Source: Synergistaceae bacterium
GTDB taxonomy: Bacteria; Synergistota; Synergistia; Synergistales; Synergistaceae
Direction of reading: 5' to 3'
DNA: 6,109 nucleotides
Assembly (NCBI GenBank): GCA_030531285.1
Contig: JAUNNW010000088.1
Location: forward strand, 1 to 6,109
The translations under genes were made by a program, and so were the position numbers. Below, in pieces: positions 1-6,109 of this stretch. Numbering within the stretch: the stretch's first letter is position 1; each line of letters starts with the position of its first letter. Under the pieces are notes generated by a model that worked only from the letters and a program-made list of their open reading frames with translations, ran no database searches and had not been told where the DNA came from.

Positions 1-44
1 TCTCTTTCCGAAAAAAACGGCAGCGTAATACTCAGACTTTAAAC

Positions 45-103
45 CTCCTCTTTTCCGCTGCAGGGTGCGTTGTGTCCTGCCATGTGAACGTGAAAAGGAG
101 GAG
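45..103 (+). promoter_or_regulatory. Putative Shine-Dalgarno-sequestering leader hairpin
   Basis: CTCCTCTTTTC (45-55) is complementary to positions 92-103 over 11 Watson-Crick pairs with a single bulged G at 98, covering the complete ribosome binding site. C56-G57 can add two pairs with C89-G90 across a bulged T91. Inside the loop a second helix is possible: GCAGG (60-64) with CCTGC (76-80), extendable by two G-U pairs. A competing helix, GCAGCG (20-25) with CGCTGC (56-61), would leave the pyrimidine tract in a loop and clash with the inner helix. The pairing is read directly from the sequence. That it acts as a translational switch is inference, and it resembles no named riboswitch class I recognise. 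Transcript start is unknown, so whether 20-55 is in the mRNA is also assumed. Purine-rich Shine-Dalgarno sequences often find chance pyrimidine partners, which tempers confidence. Confidence 0.42.
95..103 (+). promoter_or_regulatory. Strong ribosome binding site of the large activase gene
   Basis: AAGGAGGAG contains AGGAGG at 96-101, a full-length match to the 16S anti-Shine-Dalgarno, placed 7 nt before the ATG at 109. It decides the start codon. The whole site lies in the 3' arm of a predicted hairpin whose 5' arm is at 45-55, so access to it may be controlled. Confidence 0.9.
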
Positions 104-108
104 TATCC

Positions 109-3100
109 ATGCGCGTGCTTCACGCAGGTTTGGACGTAGGCTCCACAACTGTTAAAGCCGTTGTTCTCAATGATGACAACAAACCGCTTTTCAGCCGTTA
201 CGCCAGACATTTTTCAGACATAAAAACTACTGTAAAACAACTCACGGCAGAGCTTGCACGGGAATTTCCCGACTGTATGTTCACTCTCTGCACGACAGGT
301 TCAGGCGCTCTTGACCTGAGCGAAGGAATGGGCGCTGCCTTTGTGCAGGAACAGATTGCATGCTCATGCAGCATAAAAACCTTTCTCAAAAACGTTGACA
401 CAAGCATTGAACTCGGCGGTGAAGACGCCAAGCTCACCTTTTTTGACGCTTCCGGAGCAGATCAGCGCATGAACGAAACCTGCGCAGGCGGCACCGGAGC
501 TTTTCTTGACCAAATGGCTGCGCTGCTCGGCGTTGAGCTTGAGGAATTTAACAGACTTGCCGCAGACAGCGCCACAATTTATCCGATAGCCTCGCGTTGC
601 GGGGTTTTCGCGAAAACGGACGTGCAGGCGCTGATGAACGATGGCGCTTCGCGTTCTGACACTGCGGCATCTGTTTTTCAGGCGATAGTAAACCAGACGA
701 TAAGCGGTCTGGCGTGCGGCCGGAGAATTTGCGGACGGACGGCGTTTTTGGGAGGCCCCCTGTATTTTCTTCCCGAACTCAGAAAGCGTTTTGCCGAGAC
801 GCTGAAGCTGTCCGAAGATCAGTGCATAGTGCCTGATAATCCGCATCTCTTCGTAGCGGCGGGGGCTGCCCTTGTTTCAAAAAAGGAACAGCCCCTGCCC
901 GCCGCTGAAATTCTGTCGCGCGCCGAAAAATATTTCCTGTCGCGAAGCGGAGATAAAACAGCCTCGCTGCCGCCGCTTTTTGAAAACGATGCAGAGTACG
1001 AAAAATTTATCGAGAGACATTCGCGCGGACGCGTAAACCGTGCAGAGCTTTCGCACTATTCCGGACGCTGTTATTTCGGAATAGACGCAGGTTCCACGAC
1101 CGTAAAAGCTGTGCTCATCGGAGAAAACGGCGAACTTCTCTTTTCCCGCTACGTTTTTGGCGCGGGAAAACCTGTTGCCTCCGTGTGTGCGATTCTTTCA
1201 GAACTTTACGCAGCGCTGCCTAAAACAGCGCAGATTGCATACAGCGCGGTCACCGGCTATGGCGAAAATCTGATACGTGCAGCCTTCGGAGCTGACACCG
1301 GCGAAGTTGAAACTGTTGCCCACAGCCGTGCGGCGTGCGAATTTCTGCCCGGCGTTGATTTTCTTATCGACATAGGCGGGCAGGACATGAAGTGCCTCAC
1401 CATAAAAGACGGAGCGATAGACAAAGTATTTCTCAACGAAGCCTGTTCTTCAGGTTGCGGCTCGTTTCTGCAGAACTTTGCGGAATCGCTGAAAATGAAC
1501 GCGGAGGAATTTGCAGAGGAAGCGCTGAAATCAAAAGCTCCCGTTGATTTGGGTTCCCGCTGCACCGTATTCATGAATTCGCGCGTCCGTCAGGCGCAGA
1601 AAGACGGCGCCGATGTGTGTGACATATCGGCGGGGCTTGTCTATTCAATAGTCAAAAACGCGCTGTACAAGGTGCTGAAAATCAGAAGCAGCGACGAATT
1701 AGGCAAAAAAATCGTTGTGCAGGGCGGAACTTTCAAAAACAACGCACTGCTCCGCGCCTTTGAACTGCTTTCGGGGCGCGAAGCCGTGCGCCCTGACATT
1801 CCCGAGCTTATGGGCGCATACGGCGCCGCACTGCTTGCAAAAGACCGCTGCGGAAACAACAAAAGCAGCCTTATAGGCAGAGAGGCTTTGGAAAAATTTT
1901 CCGCAGCGGCGCACACCTTTAGATGCGGAGGCTGCGGAAACAACTGTCTGCTCACGCGCACGGAATTCAGCGACGGAAGGCGGTTTGTCAGCGGAAACCG
2001 CTGCTCGGCAGGCGCGGGCGAAACGAAGAAAAAACGGCTGCCGCCGAACGTGTACGAACAGAAACACGCCAGGCTCTTTGGCTGTTACAAGCCGCTTGAC
2101 GAAGAAAAGGCGGAGCATGGCAGAATAGGCATACCTCGCGTGCTCAACATATATGAAGATTATCCTTTTTGGTTCACATTCTTCACGGAGCTTGGTTTTC
2201 GTGTGGAGCTCTCCCCCGAACGGCCGGACAAAAATCTGGGGATAGACACGATACCGTCTCAGACTGTCTGCTATCCGGCGAAGCTCGTGCACTGCCACAT
2301 ATCTGAATTGCTTGCGCGCGGCATAAAACGTATCTTCTATCCGATACTTATGACGGAGAAAAAAGAATTCAAAGACGCAGACAAAAACTTCAACTGTCCC
2401 GTCGTAATAGGCTGTCCTGACGTTGCGTACCTTAATATAGACGGGCTGCGCGAAGAAGGCGTCAGCTTCATGCACCCGGCAGTGAATATTGAAAGCCGCG
2501 AACAGCTGCTTGAAACAATGTGCGAGTGCCTTGAAGAATTTGAAATCACGCGCAGACAGATAACGCAGGCGGCAGACCTTGCTATGCTTGAACAGAGAAA
2601 ATTCAGGGAAGATGTTGCGCGTTTCGGCAGGGAAGCGGCAGATTACATGGCGGAACATGACACAGCCGGCATAATTCTTGCAGGGCACCCGTATCACCTT
2701 GACCCTGAAATCAACCACGGCATACCGCGGCTTATAAACGAATACGGAGTAACGGTCTTTACCGAAGACTCTGTAACAGAGCTCGGAAAGCTTGGCGAAG
2801 CGGGTGAAGGGGTGATAGACCAGTGGGTATTTCACTCGCGGCTGTACAGGGCGGCAATGGCGGTTGTGCAGGACAAACGTTTCAAAAAAGCTGAGCTTGT
2901 GCAGATAGATTCTTTTGGCTGCGGACTGGACGCCATAAGCTCCGGGCAGACACAGGAACTGCTTGAAAAACACGGCAGACTCTACACTCTGCTCAAGGTT
3001 GACGAAGGAAACAACAACGGTGCAGTCAGAATACGCATACGCTCGCTACTTGCGGCGATAAACGCCGGCAGACGCCCATCGGCAAAATCAAACAACAGTG

Positions 3101-4329
3101 CGGAGGCAGAGTGCCGGACAGAACACGAAAAACACAGAAAACAGAGAACGCTGCTCTGCCCGCCGATGTCCGAACATCAGTTCCAGTTTCTTGAGGCAGC
3201 ATTTGACGCAGGCGGCATAAAACTCAAGGTGCTTCCGCAGGGAGGCCGGCAAGCAGCAGAAACCGGACTGCGCTATATAAACAACGATATGTGCTACCCG
3301 GCGGCGATAGTTGTGGGACAATTCATAACCGCAATGCAAAGCGGCGAATATGACCCTGAAACAACAGACTGTCTCTACGCGCAGACAGGCGGAATCTGCC
3401 GTGCAAGCAACTACGTAAAGCTTCTGCGCCATGCACTTGATGCGGCAGGCTACCCGCAGGTGCGCGTCGTTGCGCTCAACGCGCAGGAAGGCAGCGGTGT
3501 GCAGGGCTTGAAATTATCCCGAAAAATCCTTTGGCGCGTACTGCTCTCCGTACTCTACGGCGACCTTATGATGAGGCTTTTGCTTCGCACACGCCCCTAT
3601 GAAATATGCAAAGGAGATGCGGAAAGACTGTACGCGCGCTGGAAACGGCGCGTAAACGAAAACGTTCACAAAGGAAACTGGCGGCTCTTCAAAAAAGAGA
3701 TCAGGGAAATGGTAAAAGAATTTTCCGCGCTGCCCGTGGCGGATGTCAACAAAACGCGCGTAGGCATTGTCGGCGAAATACTTGTCAAATACCACGCAGG
3801 AGCGAACGACAACCTTGTTGCGGCAATAGAAAAAGAAGGCGGAGAAGCATACGTGCCTGACCTCATCAACTTTGCCTTCTACTGCCTCATGGACTCCATA
3901 TACAAGGGAAAGAAACTTGGAGGAAACTGGCTGCCGGCAATACGAAGCTGGTTTGGCATAAAACTGCTCAACATCCTCCGTACTCCCGTAAAAAAAGCTC
4001 TTAAAGGTACACGCTTTGGAGAAATATACGACATTCATGAGCTTGCGGAAAAATCAGACGGCATAGTCTCCTTCAGCAACCAGGCAGGAGAAGGCTGGCT
4101 GCTCACAGCGGAAATGGCTGTAATGCTTGAAAACGGGGTAAGGAATATACTCTGCATACAGCCTTTTGCCTGTCTGCCCGATCACATAACCGGCAAAGGA
4201 GTAATCAAAGAACTGAAACGGCTCTATGAAAACGCAAACATACTGGCGCTCGACTTTGACGCAAGCGTCAGCGACGCAAACAGGCTGAACAGGCTTAAAC
4301 TGCTTATGGCAAGCTCGTCTGCGGAATGA
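109..4329 (+). CDS. Giant fused acyl-CoA dehydratase activase / HgdB-like reductase protein (BadF-BadG-BcrA-BcrD family, COG1924-COG3580-COG3581 type)
   Basis: A 1406-residue probable cytoplasmic iron-sulfur protein with no signal peptide or clear membrane segment. Visible domains, in order: ASKHA ATPase module 1 (about 5-258; GLDVGSTTVKAVV at 7-19, LGGEDAK at 102-108, NETCAGGTG at 122-130, SRCGVF at 162-167); ASKHA module 2 (about 322-577; GIDAGSTTVKAV at 324-335, TGYG at 382-385, DIGGQD at 421-426, NEACSSGCG at 443-451, SRCTVF at 483-488); a cysteine cluster (C606, C609, C613, C632); a DUF2229/CoA-activase module (about 673-984; IGIPRVLNIYEDYPFWF, GHPYHLDPEINHGIP, SFGCGLDA); a polar linker (985-1012); and an HgdB/COG3581-like module (about 1013-1403; NNDMCYPAAIVVGQ, GEGWLLTAEM, QPFACLPDHI). 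Relatives such as HgdC use ATP to drive an electron uphill to a 2-hydroxyacyl-CoA dehydratase. Double-cubane-cluster proteins are related acceptors. The length matches the 1400-residue fused family as I recall it. The ATG at 109 is fixed by a strong Shine-Dalgarno sequence 7 nt upstream. Family assignment is secure; the substrate and true reaction are unknown, and 'dehydratase activase' may be misleading because electron acceptor modules are in the same chain. Confidence 0.93.
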   Translation: MRVLHAGLDVGSTTVKAVVLNDDNKPLFSRYARHFSDIKTTVKQLTAELAREFPDCMFTLCTTGSGALDLSEGMGAAFVQEQIACSCSIKTFLKNVDTSIELGGEDAKLTFFDASGADQRMNETCAGGTGAFLDQMAALLGVELEEFNRLAADSATIYPIASRCGVFAKTDVQALMNDGASRSDTAASVFQAIVNQTISGLACGRRICGRTAFLGGPLYFLPELRKRFAETLKLSEDQCIVPDNPHLFVAAGAALVSKKEQPLPAAEILSRAEKYFLSRSGDKTASLPPLFENDAEYEKFIERHSRGRVNRAELSHYSGRCYFGIDAGSTTVKAVLIGENGELLFSRYVFGAGKPVASVCAILSELYAALPKTAQIAYSAVTGYGENLIRAAFGADTGEVETVAHSRAACEFLPGVDFLIDIGGQDMKCLTIKDGAIDKVFLNEACSSGCGSFLQNFAESLKMNAEEFAEEALKSKAPVDLGSRCTVFMNSRVRQAQKDGADVCDISAGLVYSIVKNALYKVLKIRSSDELGKKIVVQGGTFKNNALLRAFELLSGREAVRPDIPELMGAYGAALLAKDRCGNNKSSLIGREALEKFSAAAHTFRCGGCGNNCLLTRTEFSDGRRFVSGNRCSAGAGETKKKRLPPNVYEQKHARLFGCYKPLDEEKAEHGRIGIPRVLNIYEDYPFWFTFFTELGFRVELSPERPDKNLGIDTIPSQTVCYPAKLVHCHISELLARGIKRIFYPILMTEKKEFKDADKNFNCPVVIGCPDVAYLNIDGLREEGVSFMHPAVNIESREQLLETMCECLEEFEITRRQITQAADLAMLEQRKFREDVARFGREAADYMAEHDTAGIILAGHPYHLDPEINHGIPRLINEYGVTVFTEDSVTELGKLGEAGEGVIDQWVFHSRLYRAAMAVVQDKRFKKAELVQIDSFGCGLDAISSGQTQELLEKHGRLYTLLKVDEGNNNGAVRIRIRSLLAAINAGRRPSAKSNNSAEAECRTEHEKHRKQRTLLCPPMSEHQFQFLEAAFDAGGIKLKVLPQGGRQAAETGLRYINNDMCYPAAIVVGQFITAMQSGEYDPETTDCLYAQTGGICRASNYVKLLRHALDAAGYPQVRVVALNAQEGSGVQGLKLSRKILWRVLLSVLYGDLMMRLLLRTRPYEICKGDAERLYARWKRRVNENVHKGNWRLFKKEIREMVKEFSALPVADVNKTRVGIVGEILVKYHAGANDNLVAAIEKEGGEAYVPDLINFAFYCLMDSIYKGKKLGGNWLPAIRSWFGIKLLNILRTPVKKALKGTRFGEIYDIHELAEKSDGIVSFSNQAGEGWLLTAEMAVMLENGVRNILCIQPFACLPDHITGKGVIKELKRLYENANILALDFDASVSDANRLNRLKLLMASSSAE

Positions 4330-4394
4330 TTTTAAATTTTTAACACTGAAACATTCCTGCTTTTAATCTGCTGTCTGGGTACATGAGATATTTT

Positions 4395-4423
4395 TTGACC
4401 TCTGTGCCGCAAACATATATAAT
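4395..4423 (+). promoter_or_regulatory. Sigma-70-type promoter of secA
   Basis: The -35 box TTGACC (4395-4400, five of six consensus bases) and the -10 box TATAAT (4418-4423, perfect) are separated by the optimal 17 bp. Transcription would start near 4430, giving a leader of about 74 nt before the secA ATG. The T-run just upstream and the AT-rich 4330-4345 stretch add an AT-rich upstream region. No GC-rich hairpin followed by a T-run is seen between the stop codon at 4327-4329 and this promoter, so the large upstream gene has no obvious intrinsic terminator and some read-through into secA is possible. Confidence 0.85.
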
Positions 4424-4431
4424 AGTGCGGT

Positions 4432-4474
4432 CGGCGGCTGCTTTTGGTGCAGAACATATTTCTGCAGTCCGCCG
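4432..4474 (+). promoter_or_regulatory. Structured 5' leader of secA (nested or alternative stem-loops)
   Basis: CGGCGG (4432-4437) pairs perfectly with CCGCCG (4469-4474). Inside it, TGCAGAA (4448-4454) pairs perfectly with TTCTGCA (4460-4466) around a 5-nt loop CATAT. Alternatively the outer stem can be lengthened by CTGC (4438-4441) with GCAG (4464-4467) across a bulged T, which breaks the inner stem. A third option, TCCGC (4468-4472) with GCGGA (4481-4485), breaks the outer stem. None of these covers the ribosome binding site at 4491-4496 and no T-run follows, so this is not a standard terminator. It could stabilise the mRNA or bind a regulator; function is unproven. Confidence 0.5.
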
Positions 4475-4490
4475 CGGATTGCGGACATTA

Positions 4491-4496
4491 AAGGAG
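4491..4496 (+). promoter_or_regulatory. Ribosome binding site of secA
   Basis: AAGGAG lies 7 nt before the ATG at 4504, in an A/T-rich unpaired stretch just downstream of the leader stems. It fixes the secA start, which also gives the usual SecA N-terminus. Confidence 0.88.
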
Positions 4497-4503
4497 AATA
4501 TAT

Positions 4504-6109
4504 ATGGGTCTTGTTAAATCGTTTATTAAAAAAATAGGGCTTGATCCGAACGACAGGCTGATAGCAAGATACGAGAAAACTGTCGAAATTATTGATTCCT
4601 GCGAGCCTGAAATTCAGAAGCTTTCAGACGAAGAGCTTGCGCAGTCCGCGCTGTTTTTCCGCGGCAGACTTGAGCAGGGAGAAACGCTGGAAGACATTCT
4701 GCCTGAGGTTTTTGCGCGCGTGCGCGAGGTTTCCGTCCGCACTCTTGGTCTGAGACATTTTTCAGAGCAGCTGATGGGCGCTATGGCACTGAACGAGGGC
4801 AGAATAGCAGAGATGAAGACAGGCGAGGGAAAGACGCTTGTCGCAACTCTCGCGGTTGTTCTCAATGCCATGACCGGCAAGGGTGTTCACGTCATTACCG
4901 TCAACGATTATCTTGCAGGACGCGATGCGGAGTGGATGAGCCCGATTTACAAAGGCATGGGGCTTACGGTAGGCGTAATTACCCCGCAGATGGAGGAAGA
5001 TGAGCGTTTTGCGGCTTACCGCTGCGATATAACCTACGGAACAAACAGCGAGTTTGGCTTTGACTATCTGCGCGACAATATGGCTGTTGCTGTTTCGCAG
5101 CAGGTTCAGCGCGGGCATGAATTCTGCATCGTTGACGAGGTTGACTCTATTCTCATCGACGAAGCGCGTACACCTCTTATCATTTCAGGTCCTTCCGAGG
5201 ACGATACAGAGCCTTACCGCATTGCCGATGCAGTTGCGAAGCAGCTGTCCGTGAACACTGATTTTGAAATTGACGAGAAAGAACGCAATCTTGCGCTTAC
5301 GGAAGCCGGTATTGCAAGAGCTGAACAGCTGCTTGACATGCCGCAGCTTTTTACCGATTACGCGAATTCGGCGATGGCTCACAAAATCACTCAGGCGCTG
5401 AAAGCACATCACCTGTTCAAGCGCGATATTCATTACGTTGTCAAAGACGGCGAAATTATCATAGTTGACGAGTTCACGGGGCGCCTTATGGAAGGACGCC
5501 GCTATTCAGACGGTCTGCATCAGGCTATTGAAGCCAAGGAGCGTGTGCGGGTTGGCAGGGAGAGCCAGACGCTTGCCACCATTACGCTGCAAAATTATTT
5601 CCGCATGTACAGAAAGCTCGGAGGCATGACGGGTACCGCGCTTACGGAAGAAGAAGAATTCAAGGAAATTTACAATCTGCCTGTCGCGGTTATCCCAACG
5701 CACAAACCAATGATACGCACGGACAACAACGACGCAATTTACCGCACGGAGCTTGAAAAGTACAATGCTGCGGTTGATGAGGCGTGCGAAGCCCATGCCA
5801 AAGGTCAGCCTGTTCTTTTGGGCACTACATCGATAGAACATTCGGAACAGGTCAGCAAACTGCTCCGCGCAAGAAAAGTACCGCACAATGTACTGAATGC
5901 CAAGGTACATGACAAGGAAGCGCTTATTGTTGCACAGGCTGGGCGTTTTGGGGCAGTTACGGTTGCGACGAATATGGCAGGGCGCGGAACAGACATCGTT
6001 TTGGGCGGCAATGCGGAATTCCTTGCGAAAGAGGAATTTGCGAAACGCGGGCTGACACTGCCTGAAAATGCTGCCGAATATGAAGAAATACTTGCCGAAG
6101 TTAAGAAAA
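4504..6109 (+). CDS. secA: Preprotein translocase ATPase subunit SecA (5' part, truncated by window edge)
   Basis: SecA is the cytosolic and membrane-peripheral motor that uses ATP to push unfolded secretory proteins through the SecYEG channel. The first 535 residues are in the window with no stop codon; full SecA is usually about 800-950 residues. Visible parts: an amphipathic N-terminus (MGLVKSFIKKIGLDPNDR); a Q-motif glutamine (Q89); Walker A GEGKT (107-111, K110); TYGTNSEFGFDYLRDNM (177-193); Walker B VDEVD (210-214) followed by SILIDEARTPLIISG; the preprotein cross-linking domain (about 227-370) with DEFTGR at 322-327; GGMTGTA (373-379) opening the second nucleotide-binding domain; and TNMAGRGTDIVLGG (489-502). 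The segment after residue 502 (NAEFLAKEEFAKRG onward) looks like the variable insertion found at this place in many SecAs. The helical scaffold, wing and C-terminal zinc-binding tail lie beyond the window. All catalytic motifs seen are intact, so it should be functional. It is driven by its own promoter at 4395-4423. Confidence 0.98.
   Translation, partial: MGLVKSFIKKIGLDPNDRLIARYEKTVEIIDSCEPEIQKLSDEELAQSALFFRGRLEQGETLEDILPEVFARVREVSVRTLGLRHFSEQLMGAMALNEGRIAEMKTGEGKTLVATLAVVLNAMTGKGVHVITVNDYLAGRDAEWMSPIYKGMGLTVGVITPQMEEDERFAAYRCDITYGTNSEFGFDYLRDNMAVAVSQQVQRGHEFCIVDEVDSILIDEARTPLIISGPSEDDTEPYRIADAVAKQLSVNTDFEIDEKERNLALTEAGIARAEQLLDMPQLFTDYANSAMAHKITQALKAHHLFKRDIHYVVKDGEIIIVDEFTGRLMEGRRYSDGLHQAIEAKERVRVGRESQTLATITLQNYFRMYRKLGGMTGTALTEEEEFKEIYNLPVAVIPTHKPMIRTDNNDAIYRTELEKYNAAVDEACEAHAKGQPVLLGTTSIEHSEQVSKLLRARKVPHNVLNAKVHDKEALIVAQAGRFGAVTVATNMAGRGTDIVLGGNAEFLAKEEFAKRGLTLPENAAEYEEILAEVKK

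Noticed and set aside
5..31. Possible promoter for the large gene (TTTCCG, 15 bp, TAATAC)
   Set aside because: Poor -35 match and short spacer; too weak to call. The real promoter may lie outside the window.
1..42. Possible C-terminal tail of an upstream gene, with frames closing at TAA 26-28 or TAA 40-42
   Set aside because: The tails are only 8 or 13 residues long, none is recognisable, and the frame cannot be decided from so little sequence.
36..60. GGAGG-type ribosome binding site on the minus strand (complement of the 44-50 tract) for a divergent gene
   Set aside because: No ATG, GTG or TTG follows at a workable distance on the minus strand, so the pyrimidine tract is better explained as the partner of the Shine-Dalgarno sequence at 95-103 or as chance.
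1699..2973. Long open frame of 424 codons on the minus strand inside the large gene
   Set aside because: It is fully antisense to a continuous, motif-rich coding frame, has no recognisable domain, and its composition (rich in Arg, Phe, Val and Cys) fits a codon-bias shadow. The other antisense frames across both genes are rejected for the same reason.
4330..4394. Intrinsic terminator for the large gene
   Set aside because: AT-rich with T-runs but no stable GC-rich inverted repeat ahead of them.
4383..4517. A 44-codon + strand frame (starts MRYFLTSVPQ) overlapping the secA start, considered as a SecM-like leader peptide
   Set aside because: It has no Shine-Dalgarno sequence, and its start codon lies upstream of the secA -35 box, so the secA transcript would not contain it. 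It lacks a visible signal sequence or arrest motif.

Overview
The window holds one complete very large gene, a short intergenic regulatory region, and the 5' part of secA, all on the + strand. No RNA gene, mobile element or CRISPR array is visible. The mix points to an anaerobic bacterium of medium GC content. The oxygen-sensitive acyl-CoA dehydratase activase-like protein supports anaerobiosis. The SecA wording (for example VVLNAMTGKGVHVITVNDYL) reminds me of Synergistota or related anaerobes, but this is an impression from memory and not a proven placement.

Layout. Positions 1-108 are a leader with no convincing gene. It contains a pyrimidine-rich tract (45-55) that can pair with the Shine-Dalgarno sequence of the next gene (92-103). 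Positions 109-4329 encode a 1406-residue single-chain protein. It has two tandem BadF/HgdC-type ASKHA ATPase modules, a cysteine cluster, a DUF2229/CoA-activase module and a C-terminal HgdB-like module. Positions 4330-4503 are intergenic. They show no recognisable terminator for the large gene, but carry a near-consensus sigma-70 promoter (TTGACC, 17 bp, TATAAT), a structured leader of about 74 nt and a good ribosome binding site. Positions 4504-6109 encode the first 535 residues of SecA, which runs off the window edge.

How they relate. The large protein appears to combine in one chain what archetypal systems split between an ATP-driven electron-transfer activator and an iron-sulfur acceptor protein. 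Its substrate cannot be read from this window, since no CoA-transferase, dehydratase subunits or transporter are present beside it. secA has its own promoter and is a housekeeping neighbour rather than a functional partner. The two genes also differ clearly in isoleucine codon choice.

The most interesting points are the two exact 39-residue cysteine spacings in the tandem activase modules, which suggest an internal pseudo-dimer around one iron-sulfur cluster, and the Shine-Dalgarno-sequestering hairpin in front of the same gene.
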